A stretch of 64,000 nt of DNA from JBEKCP01 sp049509515 (GCA_049509515.1 JBEKZV010000041.1:47109-111108); one strand, 5' to 3'. Counted from the first letter of the stretch, positions 43,367-52,861 are shown. Translations and numbers: made by a program. Notes: a model not told the origin generated them from the sequence alone.

Positions 43367-45061
43367 ATGTCGCTGCTCAGCTCGATTCAAATGGCCAGCA
43401 ATGCCTTGCAGGTGACCGAGATCGGCCTGCAAGTTGTCGGGCAGAACATCTCCAACGCCAACACGCCCGGCTATGTCAGCGAGCAGGTCAATCTTCAGCC
43501 CTCGCCCACGCAGCAGTACCAGGGCCTGTTGCTGGGCACCGGCGTCCAGATCCAGTCGATCACCGAGCAGATCGACAACTTCCTGGAGGAGCGGTTGCGA
43601 AACGCCCAGGGCGACCAGGCCGGCGCCGACACCGTCAAGCAGACGTACTCGCAGCTCGAAGGGGTGCTCGGCGCGCTGGGCAGCAATAGCCTGCAAAGCT
43701 CGATGAACACCTTCTTTTCCAGCATCGCCGGCATCCTCAATCAACCGGAGGACGAGTCCGTCCGCAACATGGCCGTGCTCCAAGGGCAGGCCCTGGCCGG
43801 CAACGTCAACCAGTTGGCCACCCAGACGGACCAGCTCCGCTCCGACGTGAACACGCAGATTCAGGACATGGCGCCCACCGTCAACAGCCTGATCCAACAG
43901 GTCCAGTCGCTGAACCTCCAAATCGAGGATGCCGAGGGAGGGTCGACTTCCAACAGCACCGCGGCGGGCCTGGACGACCAGCGGCGCACCGCCCTGTCCA
44001 ACCTGGCGCAGTTGCTGGGAACCACCTCCGTCCAGAATCCCGACGGCACCGTCTCGGTCTACTGCGGAGGGGAGTATCTGGTGTCGGGGGGCATTGCCCG
44101 GCAAGTCCAAGTGACCCAGTCGACCGACCGCGGCATGACAGTGGCCAACCTCCAGGTCGCCGGGGTGCAGACGCCGCTGGATCCTACGTCAGGCCAGCTC
44201 TGCGGGCTGCTCAACTCCCGCGACCAGGTGCTCGGCGGCTTCCTCGACCAGCTCAACTCCTTCGCCGGCACGCTGGCTTTCGAGTTCAACAAGGTGTACT
44301 CCGGCGGCCAGGGGCTGACCGGCTTCACCCAGATGACCAGCACCAACCAGGTCGACGATCCCACGCAGGCCCTGAACCAGGCCGGACTGCCCTCTGCGCC
44401 CGGCAGCGGCTCGTTCCAGGTGCTGGTGCAGAACACGGACACCGGCGACGTGCAGACGAGCAACGTCAACGTCCAGCTCAACGGCACCGTCGGCGACACG
44501 ACGCTCGACAGCCTCGCGGCCTCCCTGAGCGCGATCAACGGCCTCCAGGCCACCGTGACGGGCGGCCAGCTCGTCGTCACCACCACCGACCCGGATACGG
44601 AATTCTCCTTCTCCCAGGACACCAGCGGCGTGCTGGCCTCCCTGGGACTGAACACGTTCTTCACCGGCTCCAACGCCAGCGACCTGGCCGTCAACCAGGA
44701 CGTGGTCAACGATCCGGGCAAGTTCGCCGCGTCCAGCGACGGCATCGGCACGGACACCGGAAACGCCACCGTGCTGGCCAATTTCCTGGACCGGCCGCTC
44801 AGCTCCGCCGGCGGCGCCACGATCAGCGACCTGGCCAACAACCTGACCGACGACGTCACGCAGGCTTCGGCCAACGCCCAGGCGCAGTCCCAAGGAGCAG
44901 ACACCTTCACCCAGACCCTCCAGGGCGAGGAGTCCTCCATCAGCGGCGTCAGCATCGACGAGCAGACGGTGCAGATGATCACGCTCGAGCGCTCGTACCA
45001 GGCCGAGGCCAAGTACATTTCCACGCTCAACGACATGCTCAACGACCTGATGCAAATGTAG
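43367..45061 (+). CDS. flgK: Hook-filament junction protein FlgK
   Basis: 564 residues. SLLSSIQMASNALQVTEIGL, NISNANTPGYVSEQVNL and the C-terminal SIDEQTVQMITLERSYQAEA are FlgK. A hook-IN-like stretch lies near residues 350-430. It joins hook to filament together with FlgL. Confidence 0.95.
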   Translation: MSLLSSIQMASNALQVTEIGLQVVGQNISNANTPGYVSEQVNLQPSPTQQYQGLLLGTGVQIQSITEQIDNFLEERLRNAQGDQAGADTVKQTYSQLEGVLGALGSNSLQSSMNTFFSSIAGILNQPEDESVRNMAVLQGQALAGNVNQLATQTDQLRSDVNTQIQDMAPTVNSLIQQVQSLNLQIEDAEGGSTSNSTAAGLDDQRRTALSNLAQLLGTTSVQNPDGTVSVYCGGEYLVSGGIARQVQVTQSTDRGMTVANLQVAGVQTPLDPTSGQLCGLLNSRDQVLGGFLDQLNSFAGTLAFEFNKVYSGGQGLTGFTQMTSTNQVDDPTQALNQAGLPSAPGSGSFQVLVQNTDTGDVQTSNVNVQLNGTVGDTTLDSLAASLSAINGLQATVTGGQLVVTTTDPDTEFSFSQDTSGVLASLGLNTFFTGSNASDLAVNQDVVNDPGKFAASSDGIGTDTGNATVLANFLDRPLSSAGGATISDLANNLTDDVTQASANAQAQSQGADTFTQTLQGEESSISGVSIDEQTVQMITLERSYQAEAKYISTLNDMLNDLMQM

Positions 45062-45079
45062 CAGAACCGAGCCGCTTCC

Positions 45080-47479
45080 ATGTCCCTGTCCAGCAGCAAC
45101 ATCACCGGCATCCCCACCACGCGGGTCAGCGATCTGTTCATCCGGCAGCAGATGCTCAACCAGATCGAAGCCGAGCAGGTGCAGATGTCGCAGACGGAAC
45201 AGCAGTTGTCCAGCGGGTACCAGTTCCAGACGCCCAGCAGCAATCCCATCGCCGCGATGCAGGTCACCGGCCTGCAAAGCATGCTCGCGCAAAACACGCA
45301 GATCCAGACCAACCTGTCCACCGCCGGAACCTACCTAAGCGAGACGAGCGCGGCGCTGCAAAGCGCCGCGAGCCTCATCACCCAGGCCCGCGCCGCGGCG
45401 GTCGGCGCCACGGGGAGCACCTCCACCGACTCCGACCGCTCCGCCGCCGTCGAGCAGATCGACCAGGCCATCCAGCAGCTCATCAGCCTCGGCAATACGC
45501 AGTTCAACGGCCGCTACCTGTTCGCCGGCTCCGATACCTCGACCCAGCCCTTCACCGCGACCGCCAGCGGCGCCATCGAGTATTCGGGCAACCAGAACTC
45601 GGTGCTCACCTACGGCGACATGAACATGCTCGTGGCCAGCAACATGAGCGGCGCCCAGGCCTTCGGCGCCATCTCCCCCGGCACGCAGGGGGCCGATCTC
45701 CAGCCGTCGCTGGACTACGACACCCCACTGGCCGACCTGAACCAGGGCGCGGGTGTGGCCCTGGGCAGCATCGCCGTCTCCGACGGCTACACCACCAGCG
45801 TCGTCAACCTGCAGGGGTGCCAAACCATCGGCGACGTGGCCGCCCGAATCCGCGCCAATCCCCCCGCCAACCGCTCGCTGGAGGTCGAGGTGACGGGCAC
45901 CGGCCTGACGATCAGCCTCGACGCCGACCCGGCCGGCGGTTACCCCACGTCGGAGGACAACCTTTCCATTAGCGAGGTGGGCGGCGGCACCACGGCCGCC
46001 GACCTGGGAATCCTCCAGCCGCAGGGCGTGGGCAGCGGGTCGCTGGTCGGCGGCGCACTGCACCCGGCCGTGACGACCACCACCCCGCTGGACAGCATCC
46101 TGGGCACGCGGGCCATGAGCCTCCTCCAGTTGGGCGGCCCCAACAACGACATCGTTCTGCAGGCCAACGCGTGCGGCAGCACCGCGGCGGACGGAACGCC
46201 CCTGAACGGCGTGACCGTCCATTTCGTTGACGACGCTCCAGCCGCCGGGCAGGAATCCGCCCAGTTCGATCCCGGCACCCCGGCGGCCAACGGCAATCCC
46301 GGCACCCCCGGCACCCTCACCGTACACGTCAAGCTGGGCGAGAGCACCCCGCAGCAGATCGTCGCCGCCATCAACGCCGTCCCCGGGCTGCCCTTCCAAG
46401 CCCTCTGCGACCCGACCGATCCGGCCAGCACTGCTTCAGAGCCGCTCGCCGCGCTTCCCGCCGACGCGCTCACCAGCGGCGGCTCCGGCACGGCCTTCGA
46501 CCAGGACTCCGGACTGACGATCACCAACGACGGCAAGACCTACACCATCGACCTCAGCCAGGCGAAGACGGTGGGAGACCTGCTCAACACGATCCAGGAG
46601 TCCGGCGCGGGCGTGCTGGCCCAGATCAACGCGAGCAAGACGGGCATCCAGATCAGCTCCCGGCTGAGCGGGCCGGGCTTCACGATCGGCGAGAACGGCG
46701 GCAGCACCGCCACGCAACTGGGCGTGCGGACCCTCACCGCCGCCACCGAGTTGTCCGACTTGAACTCCGGCAACGGCGTCGGGCTCGTCCCCACCGGCAG
46801 CAGCGACCCTGATTTCACCATCACCCAGCCCGACCAAGACATTTCGATCGGCGTCACTCTGGCGGGCCTCACCACGGTCGGCCAGGTCTGCGACAAGATC
46901 AATCAGTTGGCCCAGGCCGCCGGGGCAAACTTCACCGCCCAACTGGACAGCGTCGGAAACGGCATCGAGCTGGTCGACGCCAATCCCGCGGACGGTACGA
47001 TCACCGTCACCGCCGACTCCCAGAGCACGGCGGCGGTCGATCTGGGACTCGTCCCCGCCGGGCAGAGCTCCGCCAGCTCCACCGCCGTCGCCGCGGCCGG
47101 CGGCACCCAGCAACAACTCGCCGGCAGCGACGTCAATCCCCAGACAACCCCGGGGGTCTTCACCGCCCTGCTGCAGTTGACCCAAGCCCTGGGGAACAAC
47201 GACACCACCGGGGTCCAGAACGCCTTGAGCCTATTGGATCAGAGCACGGTCAACCTCAGCAACGCCCAGGCCGAGCTCGGCGCCAGCCAGCAGGGACTCG
47301 ACGCCTTGCAAACGCGGGCCCAGACTCAGCAGACCGACCTCCAGCAGCTCATGTCCAACGAGTACGACACGGACGTGGCGCAGGCGGCCTCCGACCTGAC
47401 CGCCGAGCAGGTGGCCTACGAAGCCTCGCTCCGCGCCACCGGCAGCATCCTCCAGTTCACGCTGCTGAACTACATTTAG
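45080..47479 (+). CDS. flgL: Hook-filament junction protein FlgL, very large
   Basis: 799 residues; FlgL is typically about 300. The N-terminus TTRVSDLFIRQQMLNQIEAE and SGYQFQTPSSNPIAAMQ, with GNTQFNGRYLFAGSDT, and the C-terminal LMSNEYDTDVAQAASDLTAE are FlgL. Between residues about 200 and 650 are at least three inserted hook-IN-like beta modules (LADLNQGAGVALGSIAVSD; LTITNDGKTYTIDLSQAKT; LSDLNSGNGVGLVP). It is the last gene of the flg operon. Confidence 0.92.
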   Translation: MSLSSSNITGIPTTRVSDLFIRQQMLNQIEAEQVQMSQTEQQLSSGYQFQTPSSNPIAAMQVTGLQSMLAQNTQIQTNLSTAGTYLSETSAALQSAASLITQARAAAVGATGSTSTDSDRSAAVEQIDQAIQQLISLGNTQFNGRYLFAGSDTSTQPFTATASGAIEYSGNQNSVLTYGDMNMLVASNMSGAQAFGAISPGTQGADLQPSLDYDTPLADLNQGAGVALGSIAVSDGYTTSVVNLQGCQTIGDVAARIRANPPANRSLEVEVTGTGLTISLDADPAGGYPTSEDNLSISEVGGGTTAADLGILQPQGVGSGSLVGGALHPAVTTTTPLDSILGTRAMSLLQLGGPNNDIVLQANACGSTAADGTPLNGVTVHFVDDAPAAGQESAQFDPGTPAANGNPGTPGTLTVHVKLGESTPQQIVAAINAVPGLPFQALCDPTDPASTASEPLAALPADALTSGGSGTAFDQDSGLTITNDGKTYTIDLSQAKTVGDLLNTIQESGAGVLAQINASKTGIQISSRLSGPGFTIGENGGSTATQLGVRTLTAATELSDLNSGNGVGLVPTGSSDPDFTITQPDQDISIGVTLAGLTTVGQVCDKINQLAQAAGANFTAQLDSVGNGIELVDANPADGTITVTADSQSTAAVDLGLVPAGQSSASSTAVAAAGGTQQQLAGSDVNPQTTPGVFTALLQLTQALGNNDTTGVQNALSLLDQSTVNLSNAQAELGASQQGLDALQTRAQTQQTDLQQLMSNEYDTDVAQAASDLTAEQVAYEASLRATGSILQFTLLNYI

Positions 47480-47490
47480 CCGGCAAAACG

Positions 47491-47525
47491 GCGGGCAGGG
47501 CACCATGCGCAGCATGGTCGCCCGC
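47491..47525. repeat. GCACCATGCGCAGCATGGT element downstream of flgL
   Basis: GCGGGC...GCCCGC arms enclose the small ACCATG palindrome. It lies between the convergent flgL and LptF/G genes and may act as a terminator hairpin. Confidence 0.75.
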
Positions 47526-47547
47526 TAAACTGCCCACTGCCCGCCGC

Positions 47548-48684
47548 CTACCGCTGCCACATCGTTTCGGCCGTGCCGACGGCGGCGGGGACGCAGATCA
47601 TCAACGGCGCCCAGGCGGCCAGGGCCGGCCCAACCAGGCCGCTGGCACCCAACTGCTGGCAGCCGATCACCAGCGACAGGAACAACGCCACCACGCCCAT
47701 GCCCAGGCCGATCGCCAGGAACACGTTGCGGCTCTCGCGCGACACGACCAGCGGCAGACCGAGCAACAGCAGCGTCAGGTCCAACAGCGGCTGGACCAGC
47801 CGCGCGTGGATGGTCACGCGGAGATCGGCGCCGTACTCCATCGCCCGGTTCCGCAGGGCGCGGACCATCTCCACGGTCGAGCCGAACGCGCGGAATGCCC
47901 GGCCGCCCGTGAGCTGGTCGAACGTCACGTCGCTGGCCACGAAGCACTGCTGGGGTCCGAGCCACCCGGCGGCATCACGAGGGGTAATCACCACGGGCCG
48001 GCCTTCCAGCACCAGCGACGGCTTGCCGGCGAGGCTCTTCGGGTCCTGCACGCCGTCGAGCAGGTACCCGCCAGGCCGATCGCCCGACGGAGGCTGGTAG
48101 TACGCGCTGTCGGCCACGAGGTGGTTGCCATATTGGCCCAGGGACTGCGGGAGAAGGAAGTCGGGCTTCTCGATCCGGCGCTGGTAGATGTAAGCGGCCC
48201 TCCCCCTGAGGATCACGTCTGTCTCGTAGTCACGCAGGAAGGGCGCTTCGTCCGTGGCGTTGCCCTGCAGGTCGCCGGGCCGCTGGGCCAATTCGTCCTT
48301 GAACCGCGGGATGATCGTCTCGCGATTGACGGCCGCGGCCAGCGTGATGACCACGCCCGCGACCAGCACCGGCGCCACGATGCGGATCCGCGAGATGCCC
48401 GCCGCCATCAGCGCCGTCATCTCGTTGTGCCGCTGGATCCACGCCACCGTGAACATCGCCGACATCAGCACCAGCAGACTGCAGGTCCGATCGAAGAAGA
48501 AGATCGACTGGAAACCATAGTACCAACCCATCAACCGCAGCAGTTGCCCCCCCCTTGCGCAGTGCAAGAACGCCTCCAGGTTCGTGAAGACATCGAAAAC
48601 GACGTAGACCCCCGTCAGGCTGAAGTAGCAGATCAGAAAGGTCTGCACGAACTGCCTCAGGAGGTAACGGTCGATGATCCGCAT
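47548..48684 (-). CDS. LptF/LptG-family permease
   Basis: 378 residues. DRYLLRQFVQTFLICYFSL at the N-terminus, helices near residues 55-120 (SLLVLMSAMFTVAWIQRHNEMTALMAAGIS), a central periplasmic domain (about 130-280), and three C-terminal helices (LDLTLLLLGLPLVVSRESRN and following) are the LptF/G layout. It belongs to the ABC machine that moves lipopolysaccharide from the inner membrane. The sequence does not decide between F and G. Confidence 0.88.
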   Translation of the reverse strand: MRIIDRYLLRQFVQTFLICYFSLTGVYVVFDVFTNLEAFLHCARGGQLLRLMGWYYGFQSIFFFDRTCSLLVLMSAMFTVAWIQRHNEMTALMAAGISRIRIVAPVLVAGVVITLAAAVNRETIIPRFKDELAQRPGDLQGNATDEAPFLRDYETDVILRGRAAYIYQRRIEKPDFLLPQSLGQYGNHLVADSAYYQPPSGDRPGGYLLDGVQDPKSLAGKPSLVLEGRPVVITPRDAAGWLGPQQCFVASDVTFDQLTGGRAFRAFGSTVEMVRALRNRAMEYGADLRVTIHARLVQPLLDLTLLLLGLPLVVSRESRNVFLAIGLGMGVVALFLSLVIGCQQLGASGLVGPALAAWAPLMICVPAAVGTAETMWQR

Positions 48685-48917
48685 GGAGTTGGGCAGACAA
48701 TGCGGGTGCGGGTTCCCTGGGTATCGCGCGTGGCCGGCAGTTTAGGTGAAGTCATATTTCGAGTCAAGAGCGACTGGGCATTGCCAGCCCACCCCGCCGG
48801 GCGGAGAATGGCCAGTGGGCAGTGGGCGGTGCGGAAGACGCCAAAAGCCCGCCGATTCCGCCCGGAGCCTCGCTTGCGGTTTCGCCGGCGCAAGGACCAT
48901 ACTCGCCTCCAATTACA

Positions 48918-49757
48918 ATGCCACGCCTAACCTTTCTCCACGACGGCCGAGCAGCGGCATTGGCCCTTCGGCTGCGGGCTGGGGCGGTATGGGTCGGCCG
49001 GGGGCTTGTGGACCTCGCCTACCCGCCGGTCTGCCTGTGGTGCGACGCGGCACTGCCGCTGGACCGGCCCGGCAGGCTGCTCTGCGAGGACTGTTGCGGC
49101 CGGCTGGCCCCCGAGGAGTGGGGCGGCTGCCGGCGGTGCGGGGCGATCCAGCCCGAGGGCCTCCAGCGGCCCGAGAACTGCCCGGCCTGCCGGAAACACC
49201 CCTTGCACTTCGACGCCGCCTTGCCGCTCGGGGCATACGCGGGGGAGCTCCGCCAAGTGGTGCTGCGGACCAAGCGGGTTTCTCACGAGTCGCTGGCCAA
49301 GGCGCTCGGGCAACTCCTGGCCGACCGCCGGGGGGAGGAATTGGCCCAGTTCCGGCCGGACGTCATCGTTCCCATCCCCATGCACTGGTGGCGGCGGCTG
49401 TGGCGGGGCGTGAACAACGCCGAGATCCTGGCCGCGGAGCTCGGCCGGCGGCTGCAAAAGCCCGTCGAAGGGCGGCTCCTCGTCCGTCGCCGCCCCACCA
49501 GGCCGCAAAGGGATCTCCTGCTCCCGGAACGATTTGCGAACCTGCGGAATGCCTTCCGCCTCCGCAAGAATGTAGACCGCACACACCGTGTGCGGGTTAG
49601 CGCACACGGCGTGTGCGGTCTACATTGCCTGAAGGACTCGCACGTCCTCTTGGTCGATGATATCTTAACTACCGGGGCCACCTCCAGCGAGGCCGCCCGG
49701 GTGTTCAAACAGGCCGGGGCGGCCAGCGTGGCTGTGGCCGTCCTGGCCCGCGCGTGA
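48918..49757 (+). CDS. comF: ComF-family phosphoribosyltransferase
   Basis: 279 residues from ATG 48918. It has zinc-finger-like cysteines (CLWCD, CEDCC, CRRCG, CPAC) and the PRPP-binding loop HVLLVDDILTTGATSSEAA. ComF proteins act in competence and DNA uptake in some bacteria; in others the role is unknown. An 18-codon palindrome (49571-49624) is inserted in frame about ten residues before the PRPP loop. Confidence 0.9.
   Translation: MPRLTFLHDGRAAALALRLRAGAVWVGRGLVDLAYPPVCLWCDAALPLDRPGRLLCEDCCGRLAPEEWGGCRRCGAIQPEGLQRPENCPACRKHPLHFDAALPLGAYAGELRQVVLRTKRVSHESLAKALGQLLADRRGEELAQFRPDVIVPIPMHWWRRLWRGVNNAEILAAELGRRLQKPVEGRLLVRRRPTRPQRDLLLPERFANLRNAFRLRKNVDRTHRVRVSAHGVCGLHCLKDSHVLLVDDILTTGATSSEAARVFKQAGAASVAVAVLARA
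49571..49624 (+). repeat. 54-bp palindrome inserted in frame in comF
   Basis: Arms 49571-49594 and 49601-49624 are reverse complements with one mismatch, with a six-base loop GGTTAG. The element is exactly 18 codons long and encodes CDS residues such as DRTHRVRVSAHGVC. Confidence 0.93.
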
Positions 49758-49768
49758 GAATGTACAAT

Positions 49769-49797
49769 GTATCCGGCACACGGAGTGTGCCGGATAC
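49769..49797. repeat. GTATCCGGCACAC palindrome between comF and DUF502 gene
   Basis: Thirteen-base arms around a GGA centre. It is a compact copy of the element at 7752-7807. Confidence 0.92.
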
Positions 49798-49808
49798 GTT
49801 GAAGAACC

Positions 49809-50711
49809 ATGTCCAATCTCCCTCCGACCCTTGAATCCGAGCCCGCCTCGCACCCGTTCCGCAGGGCGGTGATGCGCGGGCTGGGCGTCCTGGTGCCCCC
49901 CCTGTTGACAGTGGTCATCTTCGGCTGGGTCATCAGCACGACGCAGCACTACTTCCTCGAGCCGGTCAACGCCGGGGCCCGCCAGGCCATCGCCTGGATG
50001 CTCCGCGGCGAAGTCCGGGAAGACCTGGCCCTCTCCGACCCGGCCAAACGGACCGCCCTGGCCGACGGCCGCCTCTACTATCAGCTCGACGACGGGGCGT
50101 TCGTTCCGGCGGAGATCTACGAGAGCGTCCGCCACAGCCCGGGCACCGAGATACTGCCGCAGACCGGCCGCGCGTACCTCAGCCGCTACGCCGAGCTCGC
50201 CTATCTCCGCCCCTATTACGCCATCCCCTGTTTCCTCGCCCTTTTCATCCTCCTGCTGTACCTGCTGGGCAAGTTCCTCGCGGTTGGGGTCGGCGGCTTC
50301 TTTTGGGACGGGATCGAGCGGGCCATCTCCCGGCTGCCGCTGGTGCGCAACGTCTATTCCGGCGTCAAGCAGGTGACCGATTTCTTCCTCCGCGAGCGGC
50401 AAATCCAGTTCCGGCGGGTCGTGGCGGTCGAGTATCCCCGCCCGGGGATGTGGAGCATCGCGTTCGTCACCAGCGAGGGGCTTGGCGACATCCGCGCCGC
50501 CGCCGCCGAGCCGGTGCTGGGGATCTTCATTCCGACGTCGCCCGTGCCCATGGGCGGCTACGCCCTGGTGGTCCGCAAGCGGGAGGTGCTCGACCTGAGC
50601 CTGTCGGTCGACCAGGCGATCCAGTTCATCGTAAGCTGCGGCTTGGTGATCCCGCCGCAGGACCTCGAGCCCCTGCGCACCGCCTCGCCGGAGGACGAGT
50701 CTGATTCCTAG
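49809..50711 (+). CDS. DUF502 family membrane protein
   Basis: 300 residues. A first helix is GVLVPPLLTVVIFGWVI, a second FLALFILLLYLLGKFLAVGV. VRNVYSGVKQVTDFF and VVAVEYPRPGMWSIAFVTSE with PTSPVPMGGYALVV are DUF502 motifs. Function unknown; inner-membrane location expected. It abuts thpR, which is convergent. Confidence 0.9.
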   Translation: MSNLPPTLESEPASHPFRRAVMRGLGVLVPPLLTVVIFGWVISTTQHYFLEPVNAGARQAIAWMLRGEVREDLALSDPAKRTALADGRLYYQLDDGAFVPAEIYESVRHSPGTEILPQTGRAYLSRYAELAYLRPYYAIPCFLALFILLLYLLGKFLAVGVGGFFWDGIERAISRLPLVRNVYSGVKQVTDFFLRERQIQFRRVVAVEYPRPGMWSIAFVTSEGLGDIRAAAAEPVLGIFIPTSPVPMGGYALVVRKREVLDLSLSVDQAIQFIVSCGLVIPPQDLEPLRTASPEDESDS

Positions 50712-51314
50712 CTACGATGGCCCGCCGCCCAGCGGCGCGCGGCTCAATGCGTCGTAGGTCGGCCCCTTGGGGCCCAAGTGGCTGGCGAACGTCACGACCT
50801 CGGCGACGTGGAATCGCCCGGCATCAAACGCCGCGTGCTGCCGCAGCAGACGGCCGAGCTCGGCCAGGGCGGGGGCGCTGCCGCCGCGGACCCGACCGAT
50901 CGTCAGGTGCGTCTCGAACCGCCGGCCCTCTTTGGGATAGCCGAGCTTGTGCAGGGCCTTCTCGATTGCTGCCGCAAGGGCGGCCATCGCCTCGCCGCCG
51001 TCGCCGGCCCCCAGCCACAGCGTCCTGGGACGGCCGGGATGCGGAAACGCCCCCGCCGCGCGGATCTCCAGGTCGAAGGGCGGCAGGCCCGCAGCCGCCT
51101 GCCGGACCGCCTCGCAGACCCCCGGCAGGTCCGGCTCGGCCACGTCGCCGAGGAACTTCAGCGTGATGTGCAGGTTCTGCCGCTCGACCCATTTGACGTC
51201 GGCCGGCGCCGTGCCCAGCGGGCCGGCCCGCAGGGCGTCCATCAACTCGGCGGCCCGGCGGCGGACGGCCTCGCCGGTCTCGACAGCGACGAAGGTGCGG
51301 ATGCTGGAAGCCAT
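50712..51314 (-). CDS. thpR: RNA 2',3'-cyclic phosphodiesterase ThpR (LigT)
   Basis: 200 residues. The two HxTx motifs of the 2H phosphoesterase family are HITL (49-52) and HLTI (136-139), with FVAVE at the N-terminus and VVTFASHLGPKGPTY near the end. It hydrolyses 2',3'-cyclic phosphodiester ends of RNA. Repeat units fill the gap upstream. Confidence 0.92.
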   Translation of the reverse strand: MASSIRTFVAVETGEAVRRRAAELMDALRAGPLGTAPADVKWVERQNLHITLKFLGDVAEPDLPGVCEAVRQAAAGLPPFDLEIRAAGAFPHPGRPRTLWLGAGDGGEAMAALAAAIEKALHKLGYPKEGRRFETHLTIGRVRGGSAPALAELGRLLRQHAAFDAGRFHVAEVVTFASHLGPKGPTYDALSRAPLGGGPS

Positions 51315-51329
51315 GGGGGCTCGGGGATT

Positions 51330-51438
51330 ATAGATCTTGGATTTTGAATTTCACACTTGCGATGATAACCAGCCGTGGAGGACCCCTTGCGGTTTCGCAG
51401 AAACCGACATCTGACGACTGACAACTGACAACTTCTCC
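51330..51438. repeat. TGACAAC heptanucleotide units between thpR and the PfkB gene
   Basis: It contains degenerate GATTTTG units near 51339 and CTGACGA-CTGACAA-CTGACAA at about 51411-51431. It is a short remnant of the same heptanucleotide class as in cbiB. Confidence 0.7.
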
Positions 51439-52341
51439 TCAGAACGCGAGCATCTGCCGGTACTGCGTCATGCGGCGATCCAGGTCCTCGCGGCCGATCC
51501 GGCGGAGACGGTCGAGACTGAAGTCCTCGACGGTGAAACTGGCCACGACGGTGCCGTAGGCCATGGCCTTCTTGAGCGTCTTGGGCTCGAAATCGCCCTG
51601 CTGGGCCAGGTAGCCCATCATCCCGCCGGCAAAGCTGTCGCCGGCCCCGGTCGGGTCCACAACGTCCGGGGTCGGGAAGGCGGGCAACACGTAAATCTCG
51701 TGTTCGCTGAAGAACATGACCCCGTGCTCGCCCTTCTTGATGACGGCGAAGCGGGGGCCCATCTGCCGGATCGCCTGGCCCGCCCGCACCAGGTTCTCCT
51801 GGCCCGTGAGCAGCTTGGCCTCGCTGTCGTTCAGCACCAGGCCGTCGATCCGCCCCAGCAGCCGCAGCAGGTCGCCGCGGGTTTCGCGGATCCAGTGGTC
51901 CATCGTGTCGGCCACGGCCAGTTCGGTGCCGGGGCACTGGTCGAGGACTTTCATCTGGAGTTCGGGCGAGCCGTTGGCCAGGAAGAGAAAGCGGCACCGC
52001 CGGTACGCCTCCGGCAGCCGCGGCTCGAACTGGCCCATCACGTTCAGCTCCAGCTCCAGCGTCTCGCGGTCGTTCATGTTCTCGGCATACCGGCCGCGCC
52101 AATGGAAGGTCTTGCTGCCCGCGACCACCTGCAGGCCGGCCGTGTCGATGTTCCGCTCTTGGAGCATGCGGGTGTGCTCGGCGGGCCAGTCCTCGCCCAC
52201 CACCCCGGCCAGGCGGACGGCGGTGAAGTAGCTGGCGGCGTAGGAGAAGAAGACCGCCGAGCCCCCCAGCACGTTGTCCCGCCGCTCCCGCGGCGTCTCG
52301 ACGCTGTCCAGGGCCACCGATCCGACCACCACCAGCGGCAT
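51439..52341 (-). CDS. PfkB-family carbohydrate kinase
   Basis: 300 residues. VVVGSVALDSVETP at the N-terminus, NVLGGSAVFFSYAAS, and the catalytic DPTGAGDSFAGGMMGYLA (228 onward) with its base Asp. It is ribokinase/adenosine kinase-like; the substrate is not evident. ATG 52341 was chosen over an upstream in-frame start because the conserved region begins immediately. Confidence 0.9.
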   Translation of the reverse strand: MPLVVVGSVALDSVETPRERRDNVLGGSAVFFSYAASYFTAVRLAGVVGEDWPAEHTRMLQERNIDTAGLQVVAGSKTFHWRGRYAENMNDRETLELELNVMGQFEPRLPEAYRRCRFLFLANGSPELQMKVLDQCPGTELAVADTMDHWIRETRGDLLRLLGRIDGLVLNDSEAKLLTGQENLVRAGQAIRQMGPRFAVIKKGEHGVMFFSEHEIYVLPAFPTPDVVDPTGAGDSFAGGMMGYLAQQGDFEPKTLKKAMAYGTVVASFTVEDFSLDRLRRIGREDLDRRMTQYRQMLAF

Positions 52342-52389
52342 GGAAATCTCCTCTTGAGCAACCATCCCATAATACTCTTCGAGGCGGCA

Positions 52390-52528
52390 TGAGAGAAGAT
52401 GGTCTTCGGTCTTCGGTCTTGGGCCTTAGGTCTCGGGCCTTGGGTCTTAGGCCTTGGGCCTTGGGCCACACCGCGAAGTCCTAAGACCGAAGTCCAAAGA
52501 CCTAAGGCCCAAGGCCTTTCCGCATTCC
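52390..52528. repeat. Degenerate GGTCTTA/GGCCTTG heptanucleotide arrays facing each other
   Basis: About ten units of the GGTCTTC, GGCCTTA, GGTCTCG and GGCCTTG kind (52402-52468) are followed, after ACACCGCG, by complementary AAGTCCTAAGACC-type units (about 52478-52518). The halves can form a long imperfect hairpin. It lies between the PfkB gene and the next gene. Confidence 0.85.
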
Positions 52529-52554
52529 GCCTTTATCCCGGGCGCCGCCGATGT

Positions 52555-52560
52555 TAGAAT
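52555..52560 (+). promoter_or_regulatory. Possible -10 element before the small gene at 52589
   Basis: TAGAAT stands 29 bases before the ATG, with only a weak -35 match upstream. Confidence 0.3.
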
Positions 52561-52588
52561 TACCAGGGAACAGTGCAAAGGTGACTTC

Positions 52589-52861
52589 ATGCGCCGAGAC
52601 GAGCTGGTCGAAGCGATCCACGCCCGCCCGTTTCAGCCGTTCCGCCTGTGTGTTTCGGACGGCCGGACCTTCGACATTCGTCATCCGGAAATGCTGATGG
52701 TGGCGCGGCACTCGGCCAGTGTCGGCCTGCCGGAGAATGGTGGGGAGGAACTGCCCGGGCAGGCTTACCCGAGGATGGCCCGCTTCGCGATGGTAGACCT
52801 CCTGCACATAACAGGGATCGAGCATCTATCCCAATCCCAGTCCGACCGCCGCGGCGGCTAA
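52589..52861 (+). CDS. Small conserved hypothetical protein
   Basis: 90 residues from ATG 52589. MRRDELVEAIHARPFQPFRL and CVSDGRTFDIRHPEMLMVAR match a small protein type often seen in planctomycetes, with ...PFxPFxL.. and a ..DGRxFDIRHPE.. core. Function unknown. GGTGA precedes the start as a ribosome-binding site. Confidence 0.7.
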   Translation: MRRDELVEAIHARPFQPFRLCVSDGRTFDIRHPEMLMVARHSASVGLPENGGEELPGQAYPRMARFAMVDLLHITGIEHLSQSQSDRRGG

